A stretch of DNA of 64,000 nucleotides from Vanilla planifolia (Eukaryota; Streptophyta; Magnoliopsida; Asparagales; Orchidaceae). This document shows positions 1 through 13,409 of the stretch, piece after piece. A program made the translations under genes and the position numbers. The number at the start of each line of letters is the position of its first letter. Position 1 is the first letter of the stretch. The notes under the pieces were generated by a model, which was not told where the DNA came from, made no database searches, and worked only from the letters and a program-made list of their open reading frames with translations. The stretch is taken from contig CM043870.1 in the NCBI GenBank assembly GCA_023846275.1, positions 13,463,527-13,527,526 of the forward strand, written 5' to 3'.

Positions 1-3000
1 AAAACTTTCTTGCATAGTTTGTTTAATTTCCTGAAGTTCTTGTCTTTAATTTGGTTATATTACTATTATACTATGATTCTCCTCTCTTTTGATTGTTACC
101 TCATTTTTACTTTGCTATAGTTTATTAGTACAATTTATCTCATTTCATCTTTACTACACATTTTCTAAATTTTAATGGAATAATTTATTATTATTTATTC
201 TTATTGACTTGGTAATTCACAATAGTTCCAAATAAGATTTAATGAACTAAAAACAGATGCTATTGGACTCTTCTTAATGAGATCAATCCAATTGTAAATT
301 GAATTTTATATTTGTAAATATTTTATTTTGCAGGGGTTTGGTAAATTTTTTGAGTGTTTTTCAGGCAAACCTAATTTGATAATCTCATATGCTATAGTTT
401 ATCTGCTTTATATTTTTAAATGTAGCTATCACATATAACTTAAAATGCTTCTTGTAATTGTTTTTTATTTTTTGGATACATTATTTTAAAGCTGGAATTC
501 TCCACTCATTGATCTTCATATCATTTTCATTTAGTAATAATAACTTGGTTTAATTTATCTAAATTTTTTTAAATAATTTTGTTTAATACAAAATATTATT
601 GTATTAAAATTTTCATATATTTACTTCAATAATTTATGATAATTCTAGTTAGGCATTGATCAAGGTGAAAGAAATATCATTGGTCTAATCTTGACTAGCC
701 CTATAGAATTAAATATTTTTTTCTTTTACATTTTTTTGGAATTTGGCAAGAATAATGTGGAATTTTTGTTTGTACATTTTTGAGAATAGATCTACTTTGC
801 ATATTTGAATGTTCATTTCAAGCATATTTTATCACATTTCCTAAAACCTTTACTATTGACTTGCTTATATTACTATAAAACTCTAATTGTCCTCACCTTT
901 CACCCTTACATTTTTTTGATTTGTTCATATTATATTACTTCAATTTCTTTTTAATTTAACTTTGTTATATATTTAGTAAATAAAAAATAATAATTTCTTA
1001 TTATTTATATTTTTTTTAATTTATAATTCCTAGTAATTCCAAACTAGGTTTGACCAAGATGAAATAAATTTTTTTCAACAATTTTTTATTAGATTTATCG
1101 AATTGAATTTTTTATTTTTTAATCTTTTAAATATTTTTTTATATTTTTTCATTCATTATATGTCATTTTGATTGAAACATGATTTGCACATCGAGGATGT
1201 TACACTCAATCTTGTTTGTATTATGGAATCTATTTTTTCTATTAATTTATCTCGTTTCTTTAAATTGTTTACAATGATATGCTCTTATTTTTTTACTATG
1301 GTATAGTCTTATTACATTGTAACTATAAATCTATTCATATGTAACAATTAAATGTTTTTGATTTAGTTATATTACATTTATTTAGTTTACCTTAGATCAA
1401 CTTTAATATATATTTATGCAAAATAAAAATAATACTTTGTTATCTTTTATATTTATTTTGTCTGATATTTCATTATAACTTCAAACAAGGTTTGATCTTG
1501 ATGAAAGAAATATCATCTGATTGATCTTAATGAGCACTATCCAAGGAAGTGTCAATTTTTTTCATTTTTAAAAATTTTTCTTCAATTTTTATAAGTTTTA
1601 AGAGATATTTTAATCATTACAACATTTAATGATTGAGGCATTACTCTCAATCTCCATATTACGAAGTAATGAAATTGTTTCAAAAAATGTATCATTTGTC
1701 CTTTAAATTAGTTTTGCCTGGTTTTGTTACATTACTTCAATTTAGCTAATTTGATTTTTATACATGTTTACTTAATAATAAAATAATAACTTGCTATTTT
1801 TCATGCTTAATTTCGTAATTCTCAATAATTCAAAACAAGGTCAAATCCATTTGAAAAAATGTCATTATACAATTCTTGAAAAGATCTATCCTCTAAAATA
1901 TTTAATTTTCCTTTTTTCTAAAATGCTATTTTCTAAGTGTTTCATATGATTTATGATATATTTTAATTATTACTTGGTTTAATGACCAAAGATGTTACAC
2001 TCAACTTCTTGAGTACGTTAGAGTCCAACTTTTCTAAACAATTGTTCCATTTCTTTACAATTTTTTGTGATATCTTTTTATTACAATGTAACTCTAAGTC
2101 TCCTCTCCATTGAACATCAAATATCTTTAATTTGATTATATTATATTTGTTCAATTTATCCTATTTTAACTTTTATATATATTTAATTAAAATTAAAACA
2201 TACATTATCATTATTTAATTTTATTTACTTTGATTACTCTCAGTAATTTTGAATGAGGATCTATTTAGTCCAAAAAAACATCATTTGTCTCACCTTAACT
2301 AACTCAATCAGAACAAGTATATTTTTAAAAATATTTTATTTTCTTTTTCTTTTGTAGTTTTAATGCACATTCATGTTTTATCTAATGAAATAGTTGAGGA
2401 TGTGATAGTTGATCCTCTTGCAATTAATGAATTTAATAGTTTTATTTAATTTATCTTGTTTCTTGAAATGTTTCACTTGATTTTGGTTATACTACTATAG
2501 AACTCTAAATAATCTCTCGGTGGCCTACACATTACTTTGATTTTGTTAAATTACATTTTTTCGACTTATCTTATTTCATCTTCATTATCTATTGTTTAAA
2601 ATTCAAATGGGATTTTATTTTTTTATATGATTGTTTAGTTTCATAATTCATTGTAATTTCAAATTTAGTTTGATTGAGATGAAAGATATATCATTGGACA
2701 CATCCTAATGAGCTCTATCTAATTAATATATATCTTATATTATTTTAAATATTAAAAATTTCGATGTCATCATGACAGCGATAGATGAAACTAGAATATC
2801 TTTTCAAGTTTTTAAATAGTTTAATCCATTATTATTTGACAATTAAGATTGTTACATTGGAGCTTCTTAGTATCTTGGAATATAATTTTTTTTATATATT
2901 TTATCTCAATAATTTAATTTTATTGCTTTTCTTCTTGTATTACAATGAAACTCGAAATCTCATTTCATTTGACTTTTAAATTAGGTTGATTTTTTTATTA

Positions 3001-6000
3001 TATAGCTATAAGTTACCTCTTTTTAACATTAACATATATTCACATGATATGAAAAAAATAGTTTGTTACTATTTATGCTTAACTGATTCTACACATTCTA
3101 ATAATTCAAAATATCATTTGATCTAGTTGAAATAACAATAATTAGACTCATCACATAATGGCTTAACTAATAAAATATTAATTTTTATTTTAAAATATTT
3201 TATTGTCTAGCTTTTTTGAAATAATTAATCAGTTATTCAATTTAATACTTTATTTAATTATTAAGAATGTTACACTCTCTCCTCTAATTCTCTTTTTAAT
3301 GCAATTTTCCCAAACTATTTATCTCATTCATTAAAATTTTTTTTGTCAAATTGGTTGTATTACTAAAAATTCATATTTTCCTCATGTGTGACCTTTATAT
3401 CACTATGATATGGTTACATTTTATTACTACAATATATGTTTTTATTCCAACTTGCTATTCATTTCCTTTATTGAAAAAATAAAAATAGTTATTTTTTGTT
3501 TAATAACTGTTCTAATTGGTAGTTTTTCCACATGTTGTCCTAAATAAGCAAAAAAAATGTTATCAAACTAGACTTGATGAGCTTTATAAGATTAAATATT
3601 AATTTTTTAAAATATTTATTTACTTAGATTTTTGTAGTTGTTAATAGACATTTTGAATCCTAACTTATTTGATGATTAAGATTGTTTCACTCATTCCTCT
3701 CAGCAAATTTAAACTCAACATCCTAATATAATTTATCATTTTTTCTTTATAATTTCTTCCATTAATTTGTTATATTTCTATGTAACTCTAGATTCTCTCT
3801 TGTGACCATTCAATTAGTTTGATTTCATTACGTTGCACTACTTCAATTTATCAAATTTCAAGTTTAATATATATTTAATTAATATTTAAATAAAAGTTCA
3901 CTATTATTTATGCTTATTTACTTTTTTAAATTATGCAAATTCTAAATGAGGTTCAATTAAGAGAGAAGATGTTCCTAGTGTTGTCTTGATAAGCTCTATT
4001 AAATTAAATATTTATTCTTTTGGTTTTTAAATATTTCATCTTCTAAGATTTTTGCACACTTTACAAAAGACATTACTTTTTGCCTAATTTGATGATCAAG
4101 GATATTACACTATATCTTCTTAGTTTCTTGGAATTTAGCATTATCATAAAATTTATCTTAATTTTTCAAAATTTTCACAATCGTTTTATTATACTACAGT
4201 TTAACTATAGATTTTCTCACGTGTCACATTTATATCACTTTGAATTGGTTATATTTCAATACTTCAACTTATCTTAATTTAAGTTTGATATATATTTTCT
4301 TAATAGTATAATTAAAAAATTATTTGTTCTTATTTATTTTGCTATATTGAAGTAATTATAAAAAAGTGTAAATCAAGATGAGATGAACATTATTTTATAT
4401 CATTCAATATGATCTATCAAATTAAATATGAACTTTTACACTTTAAAATATTTTACTTTATAATGTTTTAACTCGCATTATGAGACATTTCTATTTGTAT
4501 TATACTTTACCATAAAGGATATTATATGAAATTCTCTAAGTAGCTTTAAATGTCTTCTACTGATACAATTAAATTCTTTTCAACAAAAATATTTTTATTG
4601 AATTTGAAATATTAGAATGAAACTCTAATTCTCTTATAACATGACATATTCATCACTTCAACTTTGTTATATTATATAAAATTAATTTATTTAATTTTTA
4701 ATTTATTATATATTTACTTAATATTTAAAATTGCAATTTACTATTATTCATTCTTGTTTACTTTTATAATTTATAGTAAATTAAACTGTTCTTAGATTGT
4801 GATGAAATTAGCTTATAGTGTTTTAGTTCGTTGTATGAGCCATTTTGATACAAATTTGATCGGATGATTAAGTTGTTAAACTAAATTTCTACAGTATCTT
4901 CAAATGCAATATTCTTAAATAATTTTTTTCATTTTGTCAAATTTCTTTATTTTATTTTGTTATTTTCCTATAAAAGTCTACTTTTACTTACATGTAACTA
5001 ATAAATGTTTTTAAATTTGTTTTATTATATTTCAATAATGTATCTAGTTTTAGTTTTAATATTTGTATAGTTTATATTAAATAATATATTTTTTTATAAT
5101 TTATGTCTACTTTCCTTTGTTACTCAATAATTCAAAACTATGATGATCAAGACGAAAATATCATCGCAAGAGTCCTCTCGACAAGCTCTATAATATTAAG
5201 TATTTATTTCTATTTATTTTAAATACTAAATTTTGCTTGTTTTGGTAGGTTCTATAGAAAAGTTTAAATTTTTCTTAATTTGAAGATTAATGATGTCATA
5301 GTTGAACCCCCTCAGTATCCAGGAAAGCAACTTTTCTATTCAATTTATCTCAATTTTTGAAATGTTGTACACTCATTTGTTTATATTGTTATGTAGCTCT
5401 AAATCATCTCTAGTGTGACCAATGCATTGCTTTGATTTTATTTTATTAAATTTGTTTAATTTATAATTTTTCAAATTTAGAATTTATTTACTTAAAATTT
5501 GCATAATAGTTTATTTATTTTTTCTTATTTATTTGCTAATTCATAGTAATTGTAATTGAGACACGATCAAGATGAAGTAAATGTCGTTGGACTGATCCAG
5601 ATGAGGCCAGTCTAAATAAATGTTTTTCTTGCATTTTTAAATTTTTATAGTTTTAAATATTTTTTAATATCATACATGGTATTGTGATTCATACATGATC
5701 TAAAGATTGAGAATGTTGCACTGAATCTTTTTAGTAGCTTGGAATGTAATTTTTGCATACCTTTTATCTCATTTCTATAAAGTTTTTTTCTTCAATTTAG
5801 TTATATTACCATACTTCAAATCTTTTATCATTTGACTTTTAAATTGTTCCATTTTTTTGTATTACATTTCTTTAACTTATCTCATTTTAGTATTAACACA
5901 TATTTGCTTAATATTAAAATAATAATTAATTATTATTAATTCATATTAAATTTTGCAATATACAATAACTGAAGTAATTGTCTGATCGAGTTGAAGTAAA

Positions 6001-7868
6001 AGTTTTTGGACTCATCTTGTTGTGATTTACAAAATTAAATATAGTTTTTTAAAATATTTTTTTTACTTGTATTTGGCATACTTTATGAAGAAATTTAATT
6101 GTGTTTTATTTTACAATCGAGAATGTTATGCTTAACCTTCTTAGTGTCTTTGAACATAACTTTTAGCAATAATTTATGTGATTTTTTCTCAAATGTTTAA
6201 CTTTAATGTAGTTATATCACTAAAACCTCTCATTTTTTAGTGTGACCTCAGCATCACTTTGATTTGGATATATTACAATCTTTCAATTTATCACTTTTTA
6301 TCATAACTATAAATTTACTTTGTACTAAAATAATAATTTATTATTGTTTATGTCTAGTAATTTTGCTATCTCATAGTAACTCCGAATGTGGTCCTACATA
6401 GATCAAAAAAATATTTTTGGACTTACCATGATGAGTATTAACAAATGAAATGTTAATTTTTTAACATATTTTTTTATATTATTACGTTTTAAAAGATATT
6501 TTAATTTGCACCAAATTTGATGATGAACGATTATATAGTCAACCACCTTAGCATCTTGAAATTTTTCAAAACTATTTATCTTTTTTTATTCAATTTTTTG
6601 CCCTAATTTGTTATGCATCATTTTGATTCAATTATATTACAAGGCATCAATCTTTTAGATTTAAACTTTAGTAAGTATTTACTTTTATATTTAAATAAAT
6701 ACTTATTATTGTTGTCGTTTATTTACTATTAAAATTTGTGGTAATTCAAATCGATATATAAGTAAGATGAAGAAATGTTGCTATACTCATTTGGACTATC
6801 TCTATCCAAAAAAATATTAATTTTTAATATTTTTAAAATAATTTATTTTTAATATTTTTAAAATAATTTATTTTTAAGTGATTTTACATGTTTTATAAGA
6901 CACTTTGATTCATACCTTATTTGATAAACGAAATGTTACATGTGGTCTCCTCATTGTCTTAGAGTTCAACTTTATCATAATTTTATTGCATTTCTTAAAC
7001 ATTTTTACTTTGGTTTCATATATTACAATATAAATCTAAATCACAAAAGATGTGAAATTTTCATTGCTTTGAAATGGTTAAATTATACTATTTTAATTAT
7101 TCTTATTGTAGTGTTAACAAATAGTTTCTTAATAGTAAAATAGTAATCTTGTATTACTTATATTATGTTACATTGGAAATTCATAGAATTCTAAGTAAGG
7201 TTAGATCCAAACAAAATGAATATCAATGAGCTCATCTCACAGAGTGATTTATAATTAATATAAATTTTCAATATTTTTAACTAAATTATTTTATTGGGTT
7301 TTGGCAAGCTTTACGAGATATTTCCATTTGAATCATATTAAGTCATTGAGAATGTTAAACTCTATCCCTTTAGCATCTTGGAATTTATATTTCTAATATA
7401 CTTTGTCTCATATTTTAAAAAAAAATTGCTTTTATTTTATTATATTATTATGAAGCTTTAATTATCCTCTAGTGTGATCTTTTCATTACTTTAATCTACT
7501 TATTTTATATTACATAAATTATCTCAATTCAATATTATTACTTTTTCACTTAATTTTTAAAAGATGATGTACTATGCTTTTGTTTAATTATTATGATGAT
7601 TAATAAAAATTCTAAAAGAGCTCATATTTAAAAGAAATAAACTTTGTTGTACTTATATCAACAAGCTCTGTAAAACTTAATATTCAATTTTATATTTGAA
7701 AATATATTATTTTCTTATTTTTTTCACTGTTTATAACACTTTTAACATCATACTAGTCCTTATAATAAAGGATTTTACTATTAATCTTTGTACTATTTTG
7801 CAATGTACCTTTCCCAATTAATTTATCATATTTCTTTGAACTTTCACTTCAATTTGGTTTTATTATCT
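1..7868 (-). repeat. Degenerate ~420-bp satellite array, minus orientation (left block)
   Basis: This is a tandem array of strongly diverged monomers, read here as the reverse complement of the unit defined in the plus blocks. A recurring landmark (GATGTTACACTCAATC-like, the complement of the plus-strand GAGTGTAACATC box) lies near 1195, 1630, 1985, 2393, 2845, 3260, 3680, 4095, 4510, 4865, 5285, 5708, 6115, 6525, 6928, 7345 and 7765, so spacing is mostly 355-450 bp. Between landmarks the same order recurs: a TTTGATTTGGTTATATTAC box seen twice about 60 bp apart, a TAACTCTAAATCTCCTCTC-like stretch, an AT-rich TTTACTTAATATTAAAATAA stretch, a TGGACTCATCTTGATGAG box and an AAATATTTTATTTTCT stretch. 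The array is already mid-monomer at base 1, so it continues to the left. No gene was found inside it. Its single short open frames are chance openings in the repeat. Confidence 0.9.
6820..6877. repeat. Perfect 25-bp tandem duplication inside a satellite monomer
   Basis: The segment 6826-6850 is repeated without any mismatch at 6851-6875, and the period of 25 extends a few bases to each side. It lies in the AT-rich stretch of a minus-oriented monomer. Perfect identity against a strongly diverged background marks it as a recent event, probably replication slippage. Confidence 0.9.
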
Positions 7869-9831
7869 GAAGCAACATAATATAAACAAATTAGTGATGT
7901 GTAAATGTTAGACAATCAAAGATTTTTAGTTACATAATAATTTGGTAAAATCAATAAGAAAAATTTATCGAAATGATTTAAATTATGAGGGAAAGATGCA
8001 TTCCAAGATACTAACCACATCAAGTGTGACATCATCGGCCATTAAACAAAGTACAAATTGAAATACCTTTTAAAGTGTGTCGAATCCAAAGAGTGAAATA
8101 TTAAAAAATTTTAAAAAGAATATTTAATTTGATAGAGCTTGTTATGATGACAATAATAATGTTTAATTCATCTTGATCAAACCATGTTTTGAGTTACTTA
8201 AAATTAACAATGTAAATAACTATAAAAAACAAAAATATTTTTTGCAAATTTTAGTAAATATATTTTTAAATTTAAAAAAAACATAAATTCAGGCAATGTA
8301 AAGGCAACAGAAGAACAAGGCTTTCAATGTAACATAAATAAATCTATGCATAAAAGTTGAATAGACGATAAATGTTTTCATAGGAATATTGTGTTACAAT
8401 ATGTTAAAGAGATCCAGTGCAACATCCTTGATTATCAAATCTAGTTTAAGTCAAAATTTCTTGTATAATGTAAGAAAACCTTAGTAAAATATATTATTTA
8501 AAAAAATTATTTTAAAAATAAGAAATAAAATAATGAATAAGATAGACCTCATCTAAAGGAGTGTCAAATTTTGTTTCATCCTAATCGAACCTTGTTTAAG
8601 AAATACCTAGAATTATGAGAACTAATATGCTTAAATAATAATAAAATTTTATTTTAAACATTAGTAAACCTAAAAAAGAAGCTAAAATGGGGTAAATTGA
8701 AGCAATGAAATATATTTGCATAAAAGTGATGTAAAAGACACAATTGAGGAGATATAATGTTGCATAGTAACATGATAATCACGACAAAACATTTGAAGAA
8801 GTTAGATTGATTATACAAGATTGTTGCACTGTAAGATTCAACGTAAATTGACTGTAACATCATGGATTATGGATCACGTTATGAGTGAAATAACTCATAA
8901 AACATGCCAAAACTCACAAAATAAATATTTTAAAATAATGAACATATATATTTTCTTACTTATAACTTATCAAGCAAAGTTTAATAATATTTATTCCATC
9001 TTAATCAAATCCTATTTAGAATAATTATAAATAACCAAAGTAAATAAACATAAACAATTACACTTTTTTATGTATTAAGAAAATATATAGAAAAACTAAA
9101 ATGATATAAATTCAACTATTGTTTTTAACTAATTAAAAGACATGTAAGGGTCCGTCTAGAGATTTAGAGTTATGTAGTAATATTGCAAAATCAAATAAAA
9201 AAGTTTTAGAAATTAGATAAATTTTATCTGAAAGATGCATCGTAAGATATAAAGGAAATTGAGTCTGACATCTTTTATCATCATATTCAGAATGAATCAA
9301 AATAAAAATTTAATGTGGAAAAATAAAAAAGAAAATAATAATTTAAAAATAAATAAAAAGAATATTCAATTGAATCAAGCTCATAATCATGTATGTAATG
9401 ATTTTAATTTCATGTCAATGTTACCACATTTAGAATTACTATAAATTAACAAAGTAAATAAATGTAAATAATAATAAGTTATGTCTCTAATATTAAGTAA
9501 ATTAATATAATATAGCTAAATGAAAATGAAGTAATGGTCATATCAAAAGAGAATTAGAGTTTTGTAGTAATAAAATAAAATTATAGCAAAAAGATGAACA
9601 ATTACAATAAATTATATATGAAAGTTACTTTTCATGATACTAAGGAAATCAAGTGTAACATTCATAGTTATCAAAATAGAATGGAATCAAAACATGTAAA
9701 AAACATAAACACAATTTAGTCAAATATAATATTTGTGAGTTAAAAATTTAATGAAATGAGATGAATTGTAGGGGCAAATTGCATTTCATGGTACTAAGAA
9801 AATCTTGTGTGACATTCTCAATCATCAAATC

Positions 9832-9911
9832 AAAATATTTAGAAATATAAAGAAGAATATTTTAGAAGAATATTGGAAAAAAAATATTTAGAAATATAAA
9901 GAAGAATATTT
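9832..9911. repeat. Perfect 31-bp direct repeat, offset 49 bp, within a monomer
   Basis: The 31 bases at 9832-9862 recur exactly at 9881-9911, separated by 18 bases that include a further partial copy (GAAGAATATT). They lie in the AT-rich segment just before the hairpin core of a plus monomer. The landmark spacing on the left (9648 to 9803) is only about 155 bp, so this neighbourhood has suffered both a deletion and a recent duplication. Confidence 0.88.
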
Positions 9912-12900
9912 AATTAGATAAAAGTCACTCACTAAGAACAATCTAGAAACTTTTTTGATCTCCTTTAAAATGTCATTGAAATTAAAACCAATATCCAGCT
10001 TGAATAAGCATAAAGAGTAATAAATTAATATTTTAATAATAAGTAAATTCTTATTAAAATTGCAATAAGATAAATTGAAGTAATGTAATACTACTAATAA
10101 TCAAACCAACAAGGATTTAAAGTTACAAAATAATATAAGGAAATTGAATCAAAAAATTTAAAAAGATAAGATAAAATTTACAAGAAAGCTGAATTCCATG
10201 TTATTAAGGAGATTGAGGGTAAAGTTTCGATCTTCAAATTATTAAAAAGAAAAAAATGTCATAAAACCTGATAAAATAATTTAGAATTATAAGAAAAAAA
10301 TATTAAAAAAGTACTAGTTGAAAAGTGCTCATTGAGAAAAGCCCAATGATATTCTTTAACATTGTATGAACCGAGTTCAAAATTATCGGGAATCACAAAA
10401 GTACGAATACATAAATAGTAATAAAATATTGTTTTAATATTAAGTAAATATATATTGAAGTTAAAATTAGAAAAATTAATACCATGTAATATACAAAAGT
10501 AATAATGATGTAATTATCAAAGGAAATGTGATTAACAGTTATGTAGTAATATAAACAAATCAAGGGAAAAAATTTGAAGAAAAGTAATAAGTTGCATGAG
10601 AAAGTTGCACTCCAAGAACTTAAGTAGATCGAGTATAATCGTCGATCATCCAATCAGGTTTTATTCAAAATTGCTAAAAATATTGCCAAAAAAATTAAAA
10701 ATTAAAAATAATTTTTTTAATTTGATAGAACTCAATGATAGGAGACTAATAATATTGTCTATTATAGATCTTACCTTGCTTATAATTAAAAGAAATTATA
10801 AAATTAAATAAGATAAGTTAAAGTAATCTAACACAAGAAAATTAGAATATTGTAAAGGTGATGTGAGAAAGAATTATTGTTTCTAAGAAATACAACAAAA
10901 TAAAAGCAATTTGATTAGAAGAGATATATTTTTCGATAATGTGGGATTCTAAGACATGAAAGTGTTTTAATTTAACATCCTCGATCGTCAAATAAAGAAA
11001 ACGTTGAAATGTCTCAAAAAAGGTAAAAAAACACAAGAAAATATAATATTTTAAAAATATTAAAATGCATATTTAATTTGGCAAATCTTATAGAGATGAG
11101 TTCAATGATGTTACTTTTGGCTTGATTGGACGTAATTTGGAATTGCTAGGAATTACCAAACTAAGTAAGCATAAATGAAAAGTACTTATTTTAATATTAG
11201 GTAACTTCATATTAAAGTTGACAAAAGATAAATGGAAGAAATATAGTAAAACTAAAAAAAAATGATATAGTGGCTGCAAGAGTGAAAAGTTTCGGTTACA
11301 TAATAATATAACCAAATCAAAGCAAAACATTTTAGGAAATGAGATACATTGCAAAGAAATTTGCAATCCACAATATCAAGGAGATTGAGTGCAGAATACC
11401 AATCTACTAAACCAAGTATGAAACAAAATAACTTTCAAAGCATTCCAACATTAAAAAAATATTTTAAAACATGAAATTAAGTATTTTGTTGTGTTGTGCC
11501 CATTGAGATGAGCACAACAATTTTTATTTTTATCTTTGTCAAACGATATTACAATTTACTATGAATTTCTAAAAAAAATAATTATAAATAGTAAAAAGAA
11601 CTATATTTTATATTAAGTAGATATATATTAAAACTAAAATTAATAAATTGAATAAATATAATGCAGCAAAGTCAAAATGAATTAAATGTCACACACTCAC
11701 AAAGGTGCAGAGGTATTTAATTATATGACCAAAATAGATAGACAACTTAGAAGAAATGAGGTAATTTATTTGCAAAAGTTGAATTCAACGATAACAAAGT
11801 CATCAAATGTAGCATCCTCAATCATTTAATCATGTGTGAATAAAAATATCACATAAAATATTCTATTACAAGAGAAAATTAAATATTTTAAAAAAAATAA
11901 AATATTGTTAAACTTGATAGAACTTTTTGAAAGGAGTCTATTGACATTTCTTTTCATCTTTAGTAGACCACGTTTAGAATTACTCTAAATGCTAAATTAA
12001 AAAAAGAATAAATAATAAAAAAAAATTATTTTAACATAAAATAATTTTATATTAAAATTAAGTTGACAATAATTGAAGCAATGTCATAAAAGAAATCAAA
12101 GTGAAACAATGGCGACATGAAATGATATTTAGAGTAACATAGTAAAATATTTAATTAAAAAAAATTTGAAAATGTGAGATAAGTTGTACAATAAAATTGC
12201 GTTCAATGTTTTTGAGGAGACCAAGGGTAACATCTGTAATCCTAAATTTAGTTGATAATTACAATCCCTCATAAAGCATGCTAAAGTAATAAAAAATATT
12301 TAAAAATTGAAAATAAATATTTCATTCGAAAGAGCTTATTTAAACGAGACAGATGACATTTTTTCTCTCAATTTTAAGTTATTTTTAATTAATGAAAATT
12401 AGCAAATAGATTTGCATGAATAACAATAAATTGTTTCATAATATCATGTTGATTTGTATTAAAGATAAATTGCAAAAATAAAATAGTTTTATAATCAAGT
12501 CCAGTGATGTGAATGTCACATTAGAGAAGATTTAGAGTTACATTAAAGATAATAAGGAGTTTTATTGTAACATTACAGATCTTTTAAATTTGGTACAAAT
12601 CATATTGCCTCATAAAGAGCACCAAAATCATAGAAAATAAAATATTTAAAAATATAAAACTAAATATTAAATCTGATATACCTTCTAAACATGTGTCCAA
12701 TGATGCCTTCATTCCATCAATCACGCACTGTTGGATTTCCTATCAATTACCAAACTAAATAATTGTAAGTTGTAATGAATCACCTTTTCAATATCAAGTC
12801 ATTATTTATTGAACATAAAATTAGATAAATTGATGTAATGTAATATGAGTTAGTCAAAGTGAAGTAAAGGTTAGATGAGAGGTGATTTGAAGTTGCATAT

Positions 12901-13295
12901 TAGTGTGACAAAATCAAAGCAAACTAATTAAAGAAATGAGAACTTTTTTTTGGAAACTTTTAATCCAACAAATCAAAACAATCAAATGCAACATCCTTAA
13001 TCACCAAAAAAAGTTTGCACCAAAATGTTTCATGAAACGTACTAGAATGATAGGTAATAAATATTTAAAAATATAAAAAGAAATGTTCAATTAGATAAAG
13101 CTTGTCAAGGTAAATGTAATCTTGTTTGTTTCATTTTGATTAGACCTCAATTAGAACTTTTATATTATAAACAATTAAAATGGAATAAATAGAAATAAAT
13201 TATTATTTTCAAAATATGTAAATTTATATTAAAGACAAAGTTGATAATTTAACGTAAAATATTACAACCAAATAAAAAAATGTAATGACATAGTA

Positions 13296-13409
13296 GAGGA
13301 GATTTACAGTTACATAGTAGTGTAAGTAAATAAATGTTAAAAAATTGAAGAGGAGAGGAGATTTAGAGTTACATTGTAATGTAAGTAAATAAATGTTAAG
13401 AAATTGAAG
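13296..13409. repeat. 59-bp local tandem duplication of the sub-repeat segment
   Basis: The 55 bases at 13,296-13,350 recur at 13,355-13,409 with four mismatches. The offset of 59 bp equals the internal sub-repeat period of the monomer. The duplicated piece holds the GAGGAGATTTA(C/G)AGTTACAT box and the following GTAAGTAAATAAATGTTAA stretch. It is far more similar than any two whole monomers, so it is younger than the array. It fits unequal exchange or slippage between neighbouring 60-bp sub-repeats. Confidence 0.88.

Noticed and set aside
7840..7900. Cruciform or replication-origin palindrome at the left orientation switch
   Set aside because: The two arms join at different monomer phases and are too diverged to pair as a long perfect hairpin, so it is better read as a rearrangement breakpoint.
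11088..11366. 92-codon minus-strand open frame
   Set aside because: It is another opening in the antisense of the repeat. Neighbouring monomers carry stops and frameshifts in the same place, so there is no sign of protein conservation.
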